64,000 nucleotides of DNA from positions 2,763,260-2,827,259 of the forward strand of contig ML664161.1 in assembly GCA_007570785.1 (NCBI GenBank). Reading direction: 5' to 3'. A program made the translations under genes and the position numbers. The stretch comes from Antilocapra americana. Taxonomy: Eukaryota > Chordata > Mammalia > Artiodactyla > Antilocapridae. Under the pieces are notes generated by a model that saw only the letters and a program-made list of their open reading frames with translations, was not told the origin of the DNA and did no database searches. Below, piece after piece: positions 11,259-22,708 of the stretch. Numbering within the stretch: position 1 is the first letter of the stretch; every line of letters starts with the position of its first letter.

Positions 11259-11464
11259 GGATTATCAGGTGGTGCAATGGTAAAGAATCCACCTGCCAAT
11301 ACAGAAGACATGGGTTTGATCCCTAGGTTGGGAAGACCCCCCTGGAGGAGGAAATGGCAACATAAACCAGTATTCTTACCTGGGAAATCCCACGGTCAGA
11401 GGACCCTGGCTGGCTACAGTCCAGTGGGGTTGTAAAGAATGATTGAGTGACTGAACACACACAT
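11259..11464 (+). mobile_element. Bov-tA SINE
   Basis: GGTGGTGCAATGGTAAAGAA, TGGGTTTGATCCCTAGG, ACCAGTATTCTTACCTGGG and GGGGTTGTAAAGAATG are in Bov-tA order. It is moderately diverged and ends in an ACACACAC tail. Confidence 0.88.
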
Positions 11465-11920
11465 GCATGGTTGAAGACTACAGGGAAGTGATATACGAAT
11501 GTGCTAATGAGCCATAAATCTTGTAAGAACATGGTAACCATATCCATTTGCTGTTTTGATGAGCAGAGAAGCTACGGCAGTACAGGAAATTTTCCGAGTC
11601 CTTTTAGGAAGGCATGTGGTACAGTGGGCCCAGGCCTTCAATAATCTTTTCTAATAATAGATATTGGGCTGGTTCCAGTAGATAGATTGATAAAGAACTT
11701 CAGCCTCATTTGTATGTTCTAGATATTGGTGGATTTCAGAGAGACAAAAAATTAGTGAGACAAAAGAAGAGTCTATGGGGTATTCAAGATTCCACCAATG
11801 AAGCTTCTTTTACTCTGAAAAAGAAAAGATGGAAAGATGGTTCAGTTTACAGTATCCTGGAATCAATAATAGAATGTGCTATTTGTAAAACTTTGGAAAA
11901 ATGCCTGGTCCTTTGCCTTT
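11465..11920. other. No recognised feature
   Basis: The frame at 11710-11925 is lysine-rich and has no recognisable family. No repeat was recognised. Confidence 0.45.
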
Positions 11921-12662
11921 TTTAATCAGGTTATTTGTGTTTTTATTGTTGAATTGTAGATGTTCTTTATTATTCTGAATGCTAATTTCTTATCATATCA
12001 ATAATTTGCAAATATTTTATCCTATTGCATGGATTATCTTTTCATTCTATTGATTGCTTTCATTGCTGTACAGAAGCTTTTTAGTTTGATGTCCTGCTGC
12101 TGCTACTATGTCATTTCAGTTGTGTCTGACTCTTTGTGATGCTATGGACTATAGCCCCCCAAGCTCCTCTGCCCATGGGACTTTCCTGGTAAGCATTATG
12201 GAGTGAGTTGTTGTGCCCTTCTGAGTCAGGGGATCTTCCTGACTCAGAGATTGAATCTGTGTCTCTTGTGGCTCCTGAATTGCAGCTGGATTCTTTAATG
12301 CTGAGTCACCAGGGAAGCCCTTGATGTAGCCCTACTTGTCTATTTTTGATTGCATTGCTTGTGTCACATCTAAAAAAAAAACTCATTGCTAAAACCAATG
12401 TCAAGAAGCTTTTCCCTCTGTTTTCTTCTAGGAGTTTTACCATTTCAGCCCTTGTAGTTAAGTCTTTAATCCATCTTGTGTTGATATTTGTGATGCTGTA
12501 GGATAGGGGTTCAATTTCACTCTTTGGCATGTGAATATCCCTTTTCCCCAACACAAATTATTAAAGAAACTATAATTTCTTTATATATTTGGGGGACTCT
12601 GTCAATGATCAGTTGACTGTATGTGTAGGTTAATTTCTAGGCTCTCCTTTCTATTCCATTGG
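11921..12662 (-). mobile_element. L1 ORF2 segment, inverted 5' part of a twin-primed L1
   Basis: Antisense L1 ORF2 landmarks include GTACAGAAGCTTTTTAGTTTG, GGAGTTTTACCATTTCAG, AAGTCTTTAATCCATCTTG and CCTTTCTATTCCATTGGTC. The segment is interrupted at 12093-12320 by a SINE. The sense-strand continuation of the same element starts directly at 12663, with almost no loss of L1 sequence at the switch point. Confidence 0.8.
12093..12320 (-). mobile_element. Bov-tA SINE nested in L1
   Basis: Reverse-orientation landmarks: TTTCAGTTGTGTCTGACTCT, GCTCCTCTGCCCATGGGA and GAGTCACCAGGGAAGCCC. TTGATGT at 12086-12092 and 12321-12327 is the target-site duplication within the L1 sequence TTTAGTTTGATGTAG, so the SINE is younger than the L1. 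Confidence 0.9.
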
Positions 12663-12815
12663 TCAAAACATACAAATAGCCAACAGATATGTGAATAGGT
12701 TCTCAAATAATCGGTCATCAATGAAATGCAAATAGAAACCACATTAGCTGTCACCTCATACTTGTTAGAATGATGATTATCAGAAAAACCAAAGGACAAA
12801 TACTGGTATTCAGCA
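12663..12815 (+). mobile_element. L1 ORF2 segment, sense 3' part of the twin-primed L1
   Basis: It reads AATAGCCAACAGATATGTG, AATGAAATGCAAATAGAAAC and CACCTCATACTTGTTAGAAT. In L1 this lies directly downstream of the segment found inverted at 11921-12662. Confidence 0.7.
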
Positions 12816-12894
12816 TCATATAACTTACACATTTGTTTTGTAAAAATGGTCAAACAATAGAAAAAATAAATCTGCAAAAGTCTTGAACGTGTGC

Positions 12895-13300
12895 TTCGCA
12901 AATAAAGATATCCAAATATCTATTCAACATAAAATAAAGCACTTCACTTAATTTAAAAAAAAAGTGCATAAGAAAACCTAAAATGAAACTTCATACCTAT
13001 CAGAAGTGCTAAAGTTTGAGGCTGAAAATATGAAGCATTGTATAGCAACTGTCACACACACTTTTGATAGGTGAATAAATTGGCACAACTGCATAACCAC
13101 TATGGAAAACTAACTATATGTTCTAAAATATAGTCTCTGATCTAGTAATTCCACCTATATGCATTTACTGAATAAACTTGCATGTGGTTGCCATAGGTCA
13201 TACAAATATGTTTACAAAAACAAATAAAACAAGAGAAATAAGTCAAAAGTCAATCAACAGTAGATTAGCAATTTTTAGTATATTCAGCTGAATCCTGTAG
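12895..13300 (+). mobile_element. Older decayed L1, 5' portion
   Basis: GATATCCAAATATCTATTCA, TCATACCTATCAGAAGTGCT, TGGCACAACTGCATAACCAC and TAGTAATTCCACCTATATGC follow L1 ORF2 C-terminal order at high divergence. It resumes after the MER20 insertion at about 13512. Confidence 0.6.
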
Positions 13301-13302
13301 GT

Positions 13303-13511
13303 AGTAGTTCTCATTTAGAGGCAGTTTTACCCTCGGGGTATTTGATAATGTCTGGAGACATTTTCAGTTGTCAAGAGCTAGGGGAGTGTTATTGACTTCT
13401 AATGGATAGATGTCAGGGATGCTACAAAAAAATTCATGCATAGGACAGTCTGCATTAACAAATAATTATCTGGCCCAAAATGCAAAGAGTGCAAGATTAA
13501 GAAATCCTGCT
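13303..13511 (+). mobile_element. MER20 (hAT-Charlie MITE)
   Basis: TAGTTCTCATTTAGAGG, TTGATAATGTCTGGAGACAT, AGATGTCAGGGATGCTAC, ATTATCTGGCCCAAAATGC and the terminal AAGAAATCC follow MER20 end to end at its expected length of about 210-220 bp. It lies within an older L1. Confidence 0.85.
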
Positions 13512-13755
13512 TTAGGATCATGAAGTAAGCTACCATGGAAAAAAAAAAAAAAAAAAAAAACAGACAGGCATTTTATATTGAACAATTCCATTTACAAATG
13601 TTTCCATAACAAGCTAATCAAATCTACTGTGATGCTAGAAGTTTGCTTAATGATTATCTTTGATAGGGAACAGTGGTTAGAAGAGCTAGGAAATGGGTTG
13701 TTCATAATGGCAGTGGCTTAATCTGAGTGGGTACTCATCACATGTTTCCCTTTTA
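13512..13755 (+). mobile_element. Older decayed L1, 3' portion, with poly-A run
   Basis: AACAATTCCATTTACAAATG, GCTAATCAAATCTACTGTGATG and GGGAACAGTGGTTAGAAG continue the L1 interrupted by MER20. A run of about 22 A (around 13539-13560) lies inside it. Confidence 0.55.
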
Positions 13756-14872
13756 AAAATGTATTTAGCTGTATTAATTTCTTTATTTCTACACATTTTT
13801 ATTTCTGCATTTCTTAGTGAAAAAAATTTAAAAGTTCGTTGGCTATTCCTCCTCTTAAAGCCCTTCTGATTACTACTCTATCAATGATAAAGTCATCCCA
13901 TATTCTATGAATCTTGTTTCTGGAAACTGTAAAGAATATACAGTCTTTTTACTTTATTCTGCAGAGTGATTCAGCTGTGTCTAATCACTACTCAAATTCA
14001 GCTAAAGATCAGCTTTTCATGTCAAATTGGAAGATACTCTCTTCTTTCAGCATCATAAAAGATTATACATTGAGATTTTTAAGAGAATACTCACTTTGTT
14101 GTTATAAAGCAATTTGAGATGATAATTTGCTTTCTTTGTGTTAAATTGATATATAAATCAAAAATCATTAACTTTCAAATATGTGCAACATTTTTTTTTA
14201 ACTTTGCTAAACAAACCTAGCCTAAACAAAGTGTAATGATTTCAGGGAATTATTTAAAGGAATTAGGAGACATTTAAATAGTTATTATTTTATCCTTGAA
14301 CATAGATACAGATTTAACCACATTTGATAAGACAGAAATTGGAGATAAAAAATGTAAGTGCATGTTTATATATTCCAAAGTTTCTTTTATTTCAATCACA
14401 ACATAAAAAATATAATATTGCATGCTATACATATTGATATAATATGCTAAAGAAAAATAATCACACATTTTAAAAAACTTATTTATAAGTAATCACTAAC
14501 TAATCATTGGTTAATTCAGAGTATTAATTAGCTTTTTATATGATTTAGGGCAAAATGAAAGTACATTGTGATGTTTTAAACGACTTAGGAAGATCAATGA
14601 ACAAAGAAGATATTTTACAGTAAATTTGTCTATTATTTACAAAACTAATGCTGTCTTGTACAATGACATAACATTATTATTATTTTATCAGACAAAACAC
14701 ATCTCTAATTTTTAATGTCCATCTTAATCCTCATCCCTGTTGTTGTTCTGAAGCACCACCTGGAAAATCTCCAACATCAAATCAATCCAACTTACTAATA
14801 AGACAATGATCAGCTTACCTTTCACTTCAAAGTACAAAAACTAAAGAAAAACACTAATCAACTGAATAGATT
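13756..14872. other. No recognised feature
   Basis: AT-rich. Frames at 13914-14117 and 14274-14468 show no domain. No repeat was identified. Confidence 0.5.
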
Positions 14873-15312
14873 TGTTAGGGGAAGCACACTGACTGAAACC
14901 ACCCACCCTGGCCAGGCACCATAGTAATTATTTGCATGAGTTGTTTACAACAGGAGGTCCTGGTAAGGAACACAGAACTAATAAGCCACCAACAACTGGA
15001 AGAGTTTGAGAAAGGTCAAAAGGTGACACCACATGTCCACCCACCTTCCAGAATACTTCTCCCTGGCATCCATCTTGGCTGAGCAATGCTATGCCACCAG
15101 GAAGGGCTCTGAGTCAGAATCATTGGCCAAAGACAACCCAGAAACTAACCCCATCACCATAAAACCCCAGACATGGCAGAGCAGTTCTCCTGGGTTCCCT
15201 TATCTTACTGCTCTCTGCCCAGACACCACTTACCAATAAAATCTCTTGCTTTGTTAGCACATGTGTCTCCTCAGACAGTTCATTTCTGAGTGTTAGACAA
15301 CTAAGTTGCACA
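14873..15312 (+). mobile_element. ERV LTR (solo, ruminant)
   Basis: It begins TGTTAGGGGAAGCACACTG. A TATA-like CCATAAAACCCC lies near 15168 and the poly(A) signal AATAAAATCTCTTGC near 15235, followed by a U5-like CAGACAGTTCATTTCTGAGTG. The layout is that of a complete class I-type LTR of about 440 bp. The 3' end (CACA, about 15312) and TSD are not certain. No internal proviral sequence adjoins. Frames at 15033-15239 (+) and 15120-15311 (-) are by-products of the LTR. Confidence 0.75.
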
Positions 15313-16470
15313 CATTTTCAGTTATATTAAGAAGTTTGGAATTACCTCTAATACTAGTCAAAAACTACGTAAGCTAAGGAATGCCATGACATATTTAATG
15401 TACTGGAGAAAATACTCTCAGCCAATACAGAGAAAAAGGAGGTCTGGACATATAGAAAAATGACAGTTAAGAGAACTTTTAGTTGTCTATAGGAAAAAAA
15501 AAATTATTTTAATTAGGAATGTGACAGAGGAAGTGAAGATAAGTAGAACTTTTTAAAATATAATTTTGAAATAGAATCATCAGACATTCAGGAATTTAAG
15601 GTCTGCTGATTGTTCAAAGTGAGGGAAAGAGGGATCTAATGATGATCCTGGATTTTAGGCATTTAGAGTGTGGTAGATGATAGTGCTGTTCTTTGACACA
15701 GGAGGTAAACAAGGAGAAGCAAGAGACAAACTGTTGTCAGTTTTAATGATGTTGGTCTTAACTTTGATATTTGGTATTTTGTTGGACACATGAATCTGAA
15801 GGTCATTAAAGTGGTGTTGGGCTATCCAGATGAGGAATCATCAGAATTAAAGTGAATTGAATCATGAAAGGATGACCAAAAGTTCTGACTATATTAAGAG
15901 ATGAGAAATAGAGAGAGATATTTGAGTAGTTAGGCAAGAAAGCAGAAGAAATAGCTCACTTCAGTTCCCAGTTCATGAGAGGTAGAAAGATAAACCCTCT
16001 AGACATGGAAAATATCTTTTCCACGAGGAAAGACATTCATTATTTTTAATAAGATTACATGTATTCACTCATTCAATTGGTAAAATTAATAGCTTATAGT
16101 TATTTTTGACTTTTGCTCTTGTATTCTTCTAGTCCATAAGCAAAGCTTGTCAGTTTTAATTTTAAGCAGATTATAAACCTGCTTATTTCTTTTTTTACCA
16201 CTAATATGCTGTATCAAGTCATTCTGATCTCACTTCATTATGCATGTGAAATTTTCTTGAAAAATTGAAAATTATATATGCATGTATTCATGGAAAGCTA
16301 ATGTAAAGATGCCTCCATTTTATTTTAGTTGAAAAATAATTTAAAATGGAATATGCTTTACTTCATGAATTTGTTCAGCACTGTCTTAAATATATACTCT
16401 TTCCCCTCAATAACCCTTCTCTTTATGGACAAAAAAATTTTGCTAATCCTCTGTGGCTAATTTGAATCCT
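15313..16470. other. No gene; possible very old interspersed repeat
   Basis: The stretch 15640-15840 (for example GTTGGTCTTAACTTTGATAT and GTGTTGGGCTATCCAGATGA) vaguely resembles a common mammalian interspersed repeat that I cannot name. Otherwise nothing was recognised. Confidence 0.35.
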
Positions 16471-16559
16471 CTCTTCTATAGGAATTATTTCTCCTTTTTT
16501 CAAAGAAATGCTATTTCTCCCTCCTGTGAATCTCCATGTGTACATTCCAGCTCTATCTC

Positions 16560-16700
16560 TCTGTGGACTTTAAAACATTTTTTTCTGACATTTGAATTAT
16601 TATTCTGTATATATTTTCCCCCATCAGATTATAAGCTCCTTGAAGACATCGCCTTTTAAATATTAAGACACAGCAAATTAAACTATTGTCACATTAGAAT
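16560..16700 (+). repeat. Possible MIR/L2-type fragment
   Basis: CAGATTATAAGCTCCTTGAAG resembles the 'agactgtaagctccttgagggcag' motif seen in MIR/L2 copies. It is too diverged to be sure. Confidence 0.35.
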
Positions 16701-17420
16701 CACCTCCTCCACCAGTGAATTAATGTTTGATTTTTAACAAAATAATAGCACACACATGTGCCAAATATATATCATGTATCCTATTTGAATCCCCATGTAG
16801 TTCTAATTGATAAGAATTCAATATAAGTGAATGAAAGAATAAACATATAAATGAAAAAATTAAAAATTCAATGAATAGTAAAACATTTCTAGCTGGGTGG
16901 GCTATAAAAGTGTAAAATAAGATCATTTACATTTATGGTGATGCATTTTAAAGTCTCATAGATGCATAAATAGGAAATGGAAGATTAAGCTTCATATACT
17001 AATAAGGATAATAATTAATTACCTGTGCATACAATAATTGGCTTATTTAAAGAAACCATATTATAGTCATATTAACTCACTTCAGGGTGTTTAATGTAAC
17101 AATATCATATCCTGCTGTGTCTTATTACTTAAATGGAGTCTCAATTTAGTTTTCCTGCTGACTACTCAATTGTATTTCTCAGACAAAGACACATAGTAAC
17201 TTACATCAAATTATTCTTGTTTATCTAAGGAGAACATTGATCAATACCACATGATCTGAGGCCAACTACCTCTTTCACCTAATCACACTGCATTTGAACA
17301 AGAGCAAAGATATCTGGCATTTTCAAATATTGGCTTAATTTAATTTAGCACACATTGGATATTTCTGATTTGTTGTACTATGCTATTACATGCCATTTTG
17401 AATATGCATGCATAATATTT
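16701..17420. other. No recognised feature
   Basis: AT-rich sequence without a domain-bearing frame or a recognised repeat. Confidence 0.45.
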
Positions 17421-17640
17421 GCCTGTGTGCTAAGTTGCTTCAGTTGTGTCTGACTCTTTGCGACTCCATGGGCTGTAGCCTGCTAGGCTCCTCTGTCCAT
17501 GGGATACTCCAGGCAACAATTCTGGAGTGGGTTGCCATTTCCTCCTCCAGGGTATCTTCCAGACCCAGGAATCAAATGCGCATCTCTTAGTCTCCTGAAC
17601 TGGCAGGAAGATTCTTTACTATTAGTTCCACCTAGGAAGA
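17421..17640 (-). mobile_element. Bov-tA SINE
   Basis: Reverse-orientation Bov-tA: TGTGCTAAGTTGCTTCAGTT, TCCATGGGCTGTAGCC, TGGAGTGGGTTGCCATTTCC and ATTCTTTACTATTAGTTCCACC. Three overlapping short frames here (17408-17735, both strands) are SINE by-products. Confidence 0.93.
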
Positions 17641-17641
17641 T

Positions 17642-18912
17642 TTTCCTACAACTTTGCTTATTAGATAAGACATCACATTCATTATTGCATTTAATTCTCA
17701 AGAGAAAGAATATCATTGGTAAAACAACTAGTTAAGTAGCAAAGACAGATAGTATTAAACACAATTTATAGTTTTAGGTACTTAATTCCAGAAGTGCAAG
17801 ACTCCAACAGTGGTGTTTCAACAATTAACACTGCATTTTGCACTATAGAATGTTATGCGCCAAAATTACAACATTATGTCCAACCTTCTGGTCATTTCAA
17901 TGTCTCAATCAATTTTTACATGTGAATAAAGTGCCCAATGTCCTACCCTAACCTGATAATTTCTTGACTATAAATTAATGCCCTACACTTAACCTCACTA
18001 TCTCTCTGAATGCAGAATCCATGGTAGTCAAAAGTTCAGTAGTTTAATATATACAACTTCTTGCCTTATTGGTCTCTTATGCCATTAGTTCTACTCTGGC
18101 TGATCCAGCTCTTAACACTATATTCTCCCTATCTTTCAGCACTTTCTTAGCTTCTCTTATTTCCTTACAAGATGATGCCATGCAATAGCTCCCATTAATC
18201 ACCCCATGGCCAAAAGCACAAATCCATTTCCTCTCACAGAATTGTGCTGCCCTCCTCCAAAACCCTTCTCCACAACAGCACCAGACCTGCTCAGTATGTG
18301 AGGAAGCATGTGAGTCAATCGCTTCAGATTTCTGTTCTTCGCCCTCATTGGTCCTCACTGTTGGCATACACACCTCATCATAAAGCTAGGGACTCCTCTC
18401 TTACTCTCCTCAGTGTTTATTCCCAACTTGCCTGTATTCCTAGTTTCCCTCTTCTTCCCCTTCTGTCCTAGAGATGACTTGGTGATTCTACTCAGAGAAA
18501 AAGGAGGTCAGGTGACACTTGAAATCCTTACTTCCCCAGCCCCATGTCTGTAGGTTTATTTGTATTTCAAATCAGTCTTATCTCTAGTTTTTTTTTTCTC
18601 TTTTTTTCATTTAAGTAAATCTTCTTTCTACATTTATGAAAATATTTGACCTGTACAGGGGATTCCATTCTTTTATGTTTTCTAGAAAATCTTGCCTCAT
18701 CTATTATCTCTTCTTAAGTACATCTTCAAAGGCACCTTCTGTAATGACATACTCTGTCTCTCTTTGCACATACATACAAAATACATACATATGTATGTCT
18801 CTCTACATACATATATGTATAATATCTATGCATGTCAGCATATTCTCGAAGACTTTTATTTATTTTAAATTTATTTTTCCCTGTTCTTTTTCATGGACAT
18901 TTGGGTTCTTTC
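17642..18912. other. No recognised gene; low-complexity patches
   Basis: A 98-codon minus-strand frame (18077-18373) is Cys/Lys/Glu-rich but matches no family I know, and upstream and downstream sequence gives no gene structure. The stretch 18765-18835 is a CATA/TATG-rich low-complexity tract. Confidence 0.45.
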
Positions 18913-18913
18913 T

Positions 18914-19056
18914 TCTTTCTTTCTTTTTTTTTTTTTTTTAATTTCTTTGCAGTGCTGTGTAGCATGTAGAATCTTAGTTACCTAACCAGTGATTAAATTC
19001 GTACCCCCTGCTTTGGAAGTGTGGCATCTTAACCAGTGGACCACCAGGGAAGTCCC
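18914..19056 (-). mobile_element. CHR-type SINE
   Basis: A T-rich tail (18914-18941) is followed by GTGCTGTGTAGCATGTAGAATCTTAG, CCAGTGATTAAATTCGTACCC and GGACCACCAGGGAAGTCCC. This is the reverse complement of a tRNA-derived cetartiodactyl CHR SINE. Confidence 0.85.
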
Positions 19057-19578
19057 ACTCAAGGACTTTAAATGTTAAAAGAAAGAAAAAATCTACTTCA
19101 ACCTTCAACCTGTGTTTTCTTTCATCGTCCTTTATTCTCCTTCTATCCTCTCCTCTTCTTTCCTTCTCCTTTCCACTCCACTTGGACACACCAGTTATTT
19201 AATAATGTTGCTATAAAAATCTACAATTCTGTTTTATCTCCCAATTCCTTGTGGTTGTGATTAGTGTTACTCACTGACTATTGTCAGTACCTCCTCCTGC
19301 TAATACAGTAGGATTACACTTCCCAGCCTCCTAAAGCTTAGATGTTTTGTGCCTTGGCATTGACATGCATACCAGAACTGTCAGTACCTTCCTATCCCCT
19401 AGGAGCCCTTTGCAATTTCATGCACAAAGACTCCTGTGTTTTCACTGCTAATATCCAGATCTGTGGCACTATTTAGTGTCACTGGACTCCCCAAAGCCTG
19501 GAATTTTATATCACCACAATGGAAACCCTGAGAAAGTAGCTGACAAGTAGCAAGGAATAATAATGCAGGTTCTATGCG
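19057..19578. other. No recognised feature
   Basis: Pyrimidine-rich at first (19110-19180). No gene or named repeat was seen. The frame at 19399-19608 (minus) is driven by the neighbouring poly-C run. Confidence 0.4.
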
Positions 19579-19603
19579 CCCCCCCCCCCCCCCCCCCCCC
19601 CCC
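19579..19603. repeat. Poly-C homopolymer, 25 nt
   Basis: An uninterrupted run of 25 C between TCTATGCG and GCCACCGG. Long C/G homopolymers are rare in mammals compared with A/T runs. The length may be assembly- or polymerase-dependent. Confidence 0.95.
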
Positions 19604-19839
19604 GCCACCGGTTAGGACATTTCAGTCTTCATTTGACCAGTCTCCAGAGCTACCTTGAAGATGGAGCCAACATTTTAGGGCACTTTGCTTGATGTTGCAA
19701 CATCTCTTGGCTTCCTTTCCTTTCCTTTCCATTTCCCCACCCTCCTGCTGGTTTAGCTGTAAACACTTTATATTACTTTCACATGAATCATACCTCAGGA
19801 GCTACTTGTAGGGAACATAAACTAAAGGAAAATATATGT

Positions 19840-20095
19840 GGAATTGACATGTGTCATATTGAGGCTTAAAGACCCTGTGTGGATTTGTCAAATACTTTTT
19901 TTTCCCTTTACCCCAGCAACTGGCGACATTCCTGATAGTGACTGCTCTGTTGGCCTGGGGCCTAGAGTGAGGAAAATGTGGAGCAGAGCCCACAGTTAAC
20001 TCATGATGGACATGTAGCTTGAAAGAAAAATGAAATTTTATTGTTTAAAGCTGCTGAGATATTCCATTATTTGTTAGTACACCTTATGCTAGAGA
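19840..20095 (+). mobile_element. Ancient LTR-like repeat (family uncertain)
   Basis: GTGGAGCAGAGCCCACAG, ATGGACATGTAGCTTGAA, TTTTATTGTTTAAAGCTGCTGAGA and TTATTTGTTAGTACACC resemble the 3' part of a mammalian MaLR-like LTR (poly(A)-signal region followed by 'ttttaagccactgagat'). Confidence 0.45.
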
Positions 20096-20727
20096 CATGA
20101 GTTCCTACCCCTTTTATCAATAATGTCAAGCTAGGTTCTGATGTGCTGCTGGGATAAATTCCAATATCACAGGGGCTTGTAATGAGCAAGATTCACTTAC
20201 TCTTATGCAGGTCTCCTCACGTCTGGACCCATCCAAGTAAAGGAGCAAACCATGAGAACTTAGTGGTTGCTGTTGTGGGGGAAACAACTCTGAATGGAAT
20301 AATGAAACCTTTGACCCTAAAGGGATGCAGGCAACTCTCCCTCACAACTTATTGGCTGGAACTAGTCAAATGCTGACCACAATGGGGCCAGGAAGTACAA
20401 TCTCAACATGATTCTGGAGACTGAGAGGTGTAAACATAGAAAGAATAACACTAACACCAGTACAGCTTCCAACTCATCAGCTGCTGGTTTCTGTCTAACT
20501 ACTTCCTGGATTTGTTATCACCAATGACACATAAGTGAAACATTTCTACTTTACACTTCTTTAACTTTCTGTAGCACTTTAAATTGTTGAATAGCTTATC
20601 TTTTATTAAATTCTATGTGCTTTACTTCTTGTTTTCATTAAGGATACTTCTTAGTACAAGTAATGGAAAAAAACATAGCACAGAGTAGCTTAAAAATTAA
20701 CATGGTCTGTTGCTGGTCCAGGCAAGG

Positions 20728-20735
<8 letters not shown>
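20096..20735. other. No recognised feature
   Basis: No domain-bearing frame and no named repeat up to the GA microsatellite. Confidence 0.4.

Positions 20736-20736
<1 letters not shown>

Positions 20737-20762
<26 letters not shown>
20737..20762. repeat. (GA)n microsatellite
   Basis: About 13 GA units follow an A-run. It is a candidate polymorphic simple repeat. Confidence 0.95.
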
Positions 20763-20766
<4 letters not shown>

Positions 20767-20919
20767 TACTACCAAATGCTTAGAATGACTAGATGCAATC
20801 AACACAATAAAACAGTAACATTTTTTTCAGTTGGATAATTTAGTGACAAAAAGGGAAGTAAAAATATAATGTTTTTATAATGTTTTTTAATGAATTTAGG
20901 GTGGAAATATTTCCTTAAA

Positions 20920-21512
20920 CAAGTTATGAAAACCATAAATCATAAAAGAAATATTGAAATAAATTTTTGCTAAAATTTAAGTATTTCATAAGAATTAATA
21001 TGTTGAAAATTAAAAATGAGTAGTCTGATACTGGAAGGAAATACTGTTGCCCATATGTTAGATCAAGGGTTTCTATTAAGAATATATAGAAAGCTCCAAT
21101 GATTAACAAATACACACACATACAGAGAACTGATCGAAAAGGGACAAAGTATATAAACAACAAGCCTTTGAGAAGGGAATCTTAGTGCCAAAATTCACAT
21201 ATAAAAGTAAGCTGAATTTTCACACCTCAAGAGTAATCAGGGAGATCAAATTAAAACCACAATAAAATGAGATTTTATAGCCACAAAATGGAAAACTGTA
21301 GTTACATTCAATAAATTCAAGTGCCAGTGAAGCAAGAACTCCTACACTTTGCTGGCAAAATCACAAATTAATGTAACTTTTGGAAAGGTACTTTGCAATA
21401 TCTAATAATAAATGTGAAGTTTCATACTCTTTACATCCCAGTAATTCTGGGTCTAGGGAGACTCTCCCATATATGAGCAGAGACCATTTAGAAAAGCATC
21501 TTTCACAACACG
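20920..21512 (+). mobile_element. Decayed L1 ORF2 region, 5' of a SINE insertion
   Basis: TCAGGGAGATCAAATTAAAACC, GAACTCCTACACTTTGCTGG and CCCAGTAATTCTGGGTCTAG are L1 ORF2 C-terminal landmarks. It continues after the SINE at 21844. Confidence 0.65.
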
Positions 21513-21526
21513 CTTTGTAATGGAAT

Positions 21527-21829
21527 CAGGCTTCCCTGATAGCTCAGTTGGTAAAGAATCCTCCTGAAATGCAGGAGACCCGGGTTCCATTCCTAGATTG
21601 GGAAGATCCGCTGAAGAAGAGATAGGCTACCCACTCCAGCATTCTTGGGCTTCCCTTGAGGCTCAGTTGGTAAAGAATCTGCATGCAATATGGGAGACCT
21701 GAGTTTGATCCCTGGTTTGGGAAGATCCCCTAGAGAAGGAGAAGGCTACCCACTCCAGTATTCTGGCCTGAAAAATTCCATGGACTGCATCAGGTTGCAA
21801 AGAGTTGAACTGAGTGACTTTCACTTTCA
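21527..21829 (+). mobile_element. Dimeric Bov-tA SINE (two tRNA-like heads)
   Basis: A first head (GGCTTCCCTGATAGCTCAG to CACTCCAGCATTCTT) is followed by GGGCTTCCCTTGAGGCTCAG and a complete second Bov-tA. The flanking CTTTGTAATGGAAT (21513-21526) and CTTTGTAATAGAAT (21830-21843) form a 14-bp TSD with one mismatch, so the dimer inserted as one unit. Confidence 0.92.
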
Positions 21830-21843
21830 CTTTGTAATAGAAT

Positions 21844-22135
21844 AAATGTGAAAAAGAAACTCTAATTATTTCTTGGTAGGTGATTGCATACATTAACTGT
21901 GACTTATTAATACAATGAAATATTGTATAGCAAGTAAATTATATGAACTAGATCATCCAGTATGAACATCAGTATATGTTGATGGGGGAAAGCAAATGGA
22001 TGTATGCAGTTTATATTTAAATAATACAAAGGCTTTATAGATCTTGAAATAATATTTATTATTATGAATTCATTAACAGGTAAAAATATAAATACTTGCC
22101 TATATTTGCAAATTGCAGGGTGGTGGTTACCTCTG
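21844..22135 (+). mobile_element. Decayed L1, 3' of the SINE insertion
   Basis: TTAATACAATGAAATATTGTATAGCAAG and GGGTGGTGGTTACCTCTGAG, in part, continue the L1 interrupted at 21513. Confidence 0.6.
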
Positions 22136-22169
22136 AGATTGGATGAAATGCATAAAGAAGCATAGACGG

Positions 22170-22708
22170 CAGTATCTAAAATGGTCTCTGATGATTCACA
22201 CTTATTTTCCTTCAGTGTGGGCTGGACCTACTGACTCACTTTGAGTCAAATATGGCAAAAGTAATAGGCTATCACTTCAGAGATTAGGTTATAAAAAGAT
22301 GGTGGCTTCTATCTTGAGTTTTCTCTCTTGTTTGAGGAAACCAGCTGCCATATTGTGAGCTGCCTTTTGGATGAGCTCATATAGTAAGGAACTCAGGGAG
22401 GCTTCTGGCTAACAGCCAGTGAAGAACTGACACTCTTGTCCAGTAACCTGTGAGAAACTGAATCCTGATGACACCATATGCATGATCTTGGAAGCGGATC
22501 ATCTCCCAGTTAAGCCACAGCTCCGCTCACCCCATAATTACACAGGCTTGTCAGAAGGCAGACAAGTCTTGAGGCAGAGGCACCTAGATAAGGCATTTCT
22601 AGTTTCCTGCCTCACAGAAACTGTACAATAATAACTCCATATTGTTTTAACCAATAAAACAATACATGTTTGGGGTAACTTGTTAAGTAGGAATAGATAG
22701 CTGATATA
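22170..22708 (+). mobile_element. MLT1-like MaLR LTR
   Basis: TTCAGTGTGGGCTGGACCTA, CTGACTCACTTTGAGTCAAA, GATGGTGGCTTCTATCTTGA, CATGATCTTGGAAGCGGATC and TTTGGGGTAACTTGTTAAG are in MLT1-type order. It ends AATAGATAGCTGATATAAG. The poly(A) signal AATAAAACAATACATG lies near its 3' end. Confidence 0.7.

Noticed and set aside
18077..18373. 98-codon minus-strand frame, Cys/Glu-rich
   Set aside because: No family recognised, no splice or promoter context, and codon content consistent with chance. It stays unannotated as a gene.
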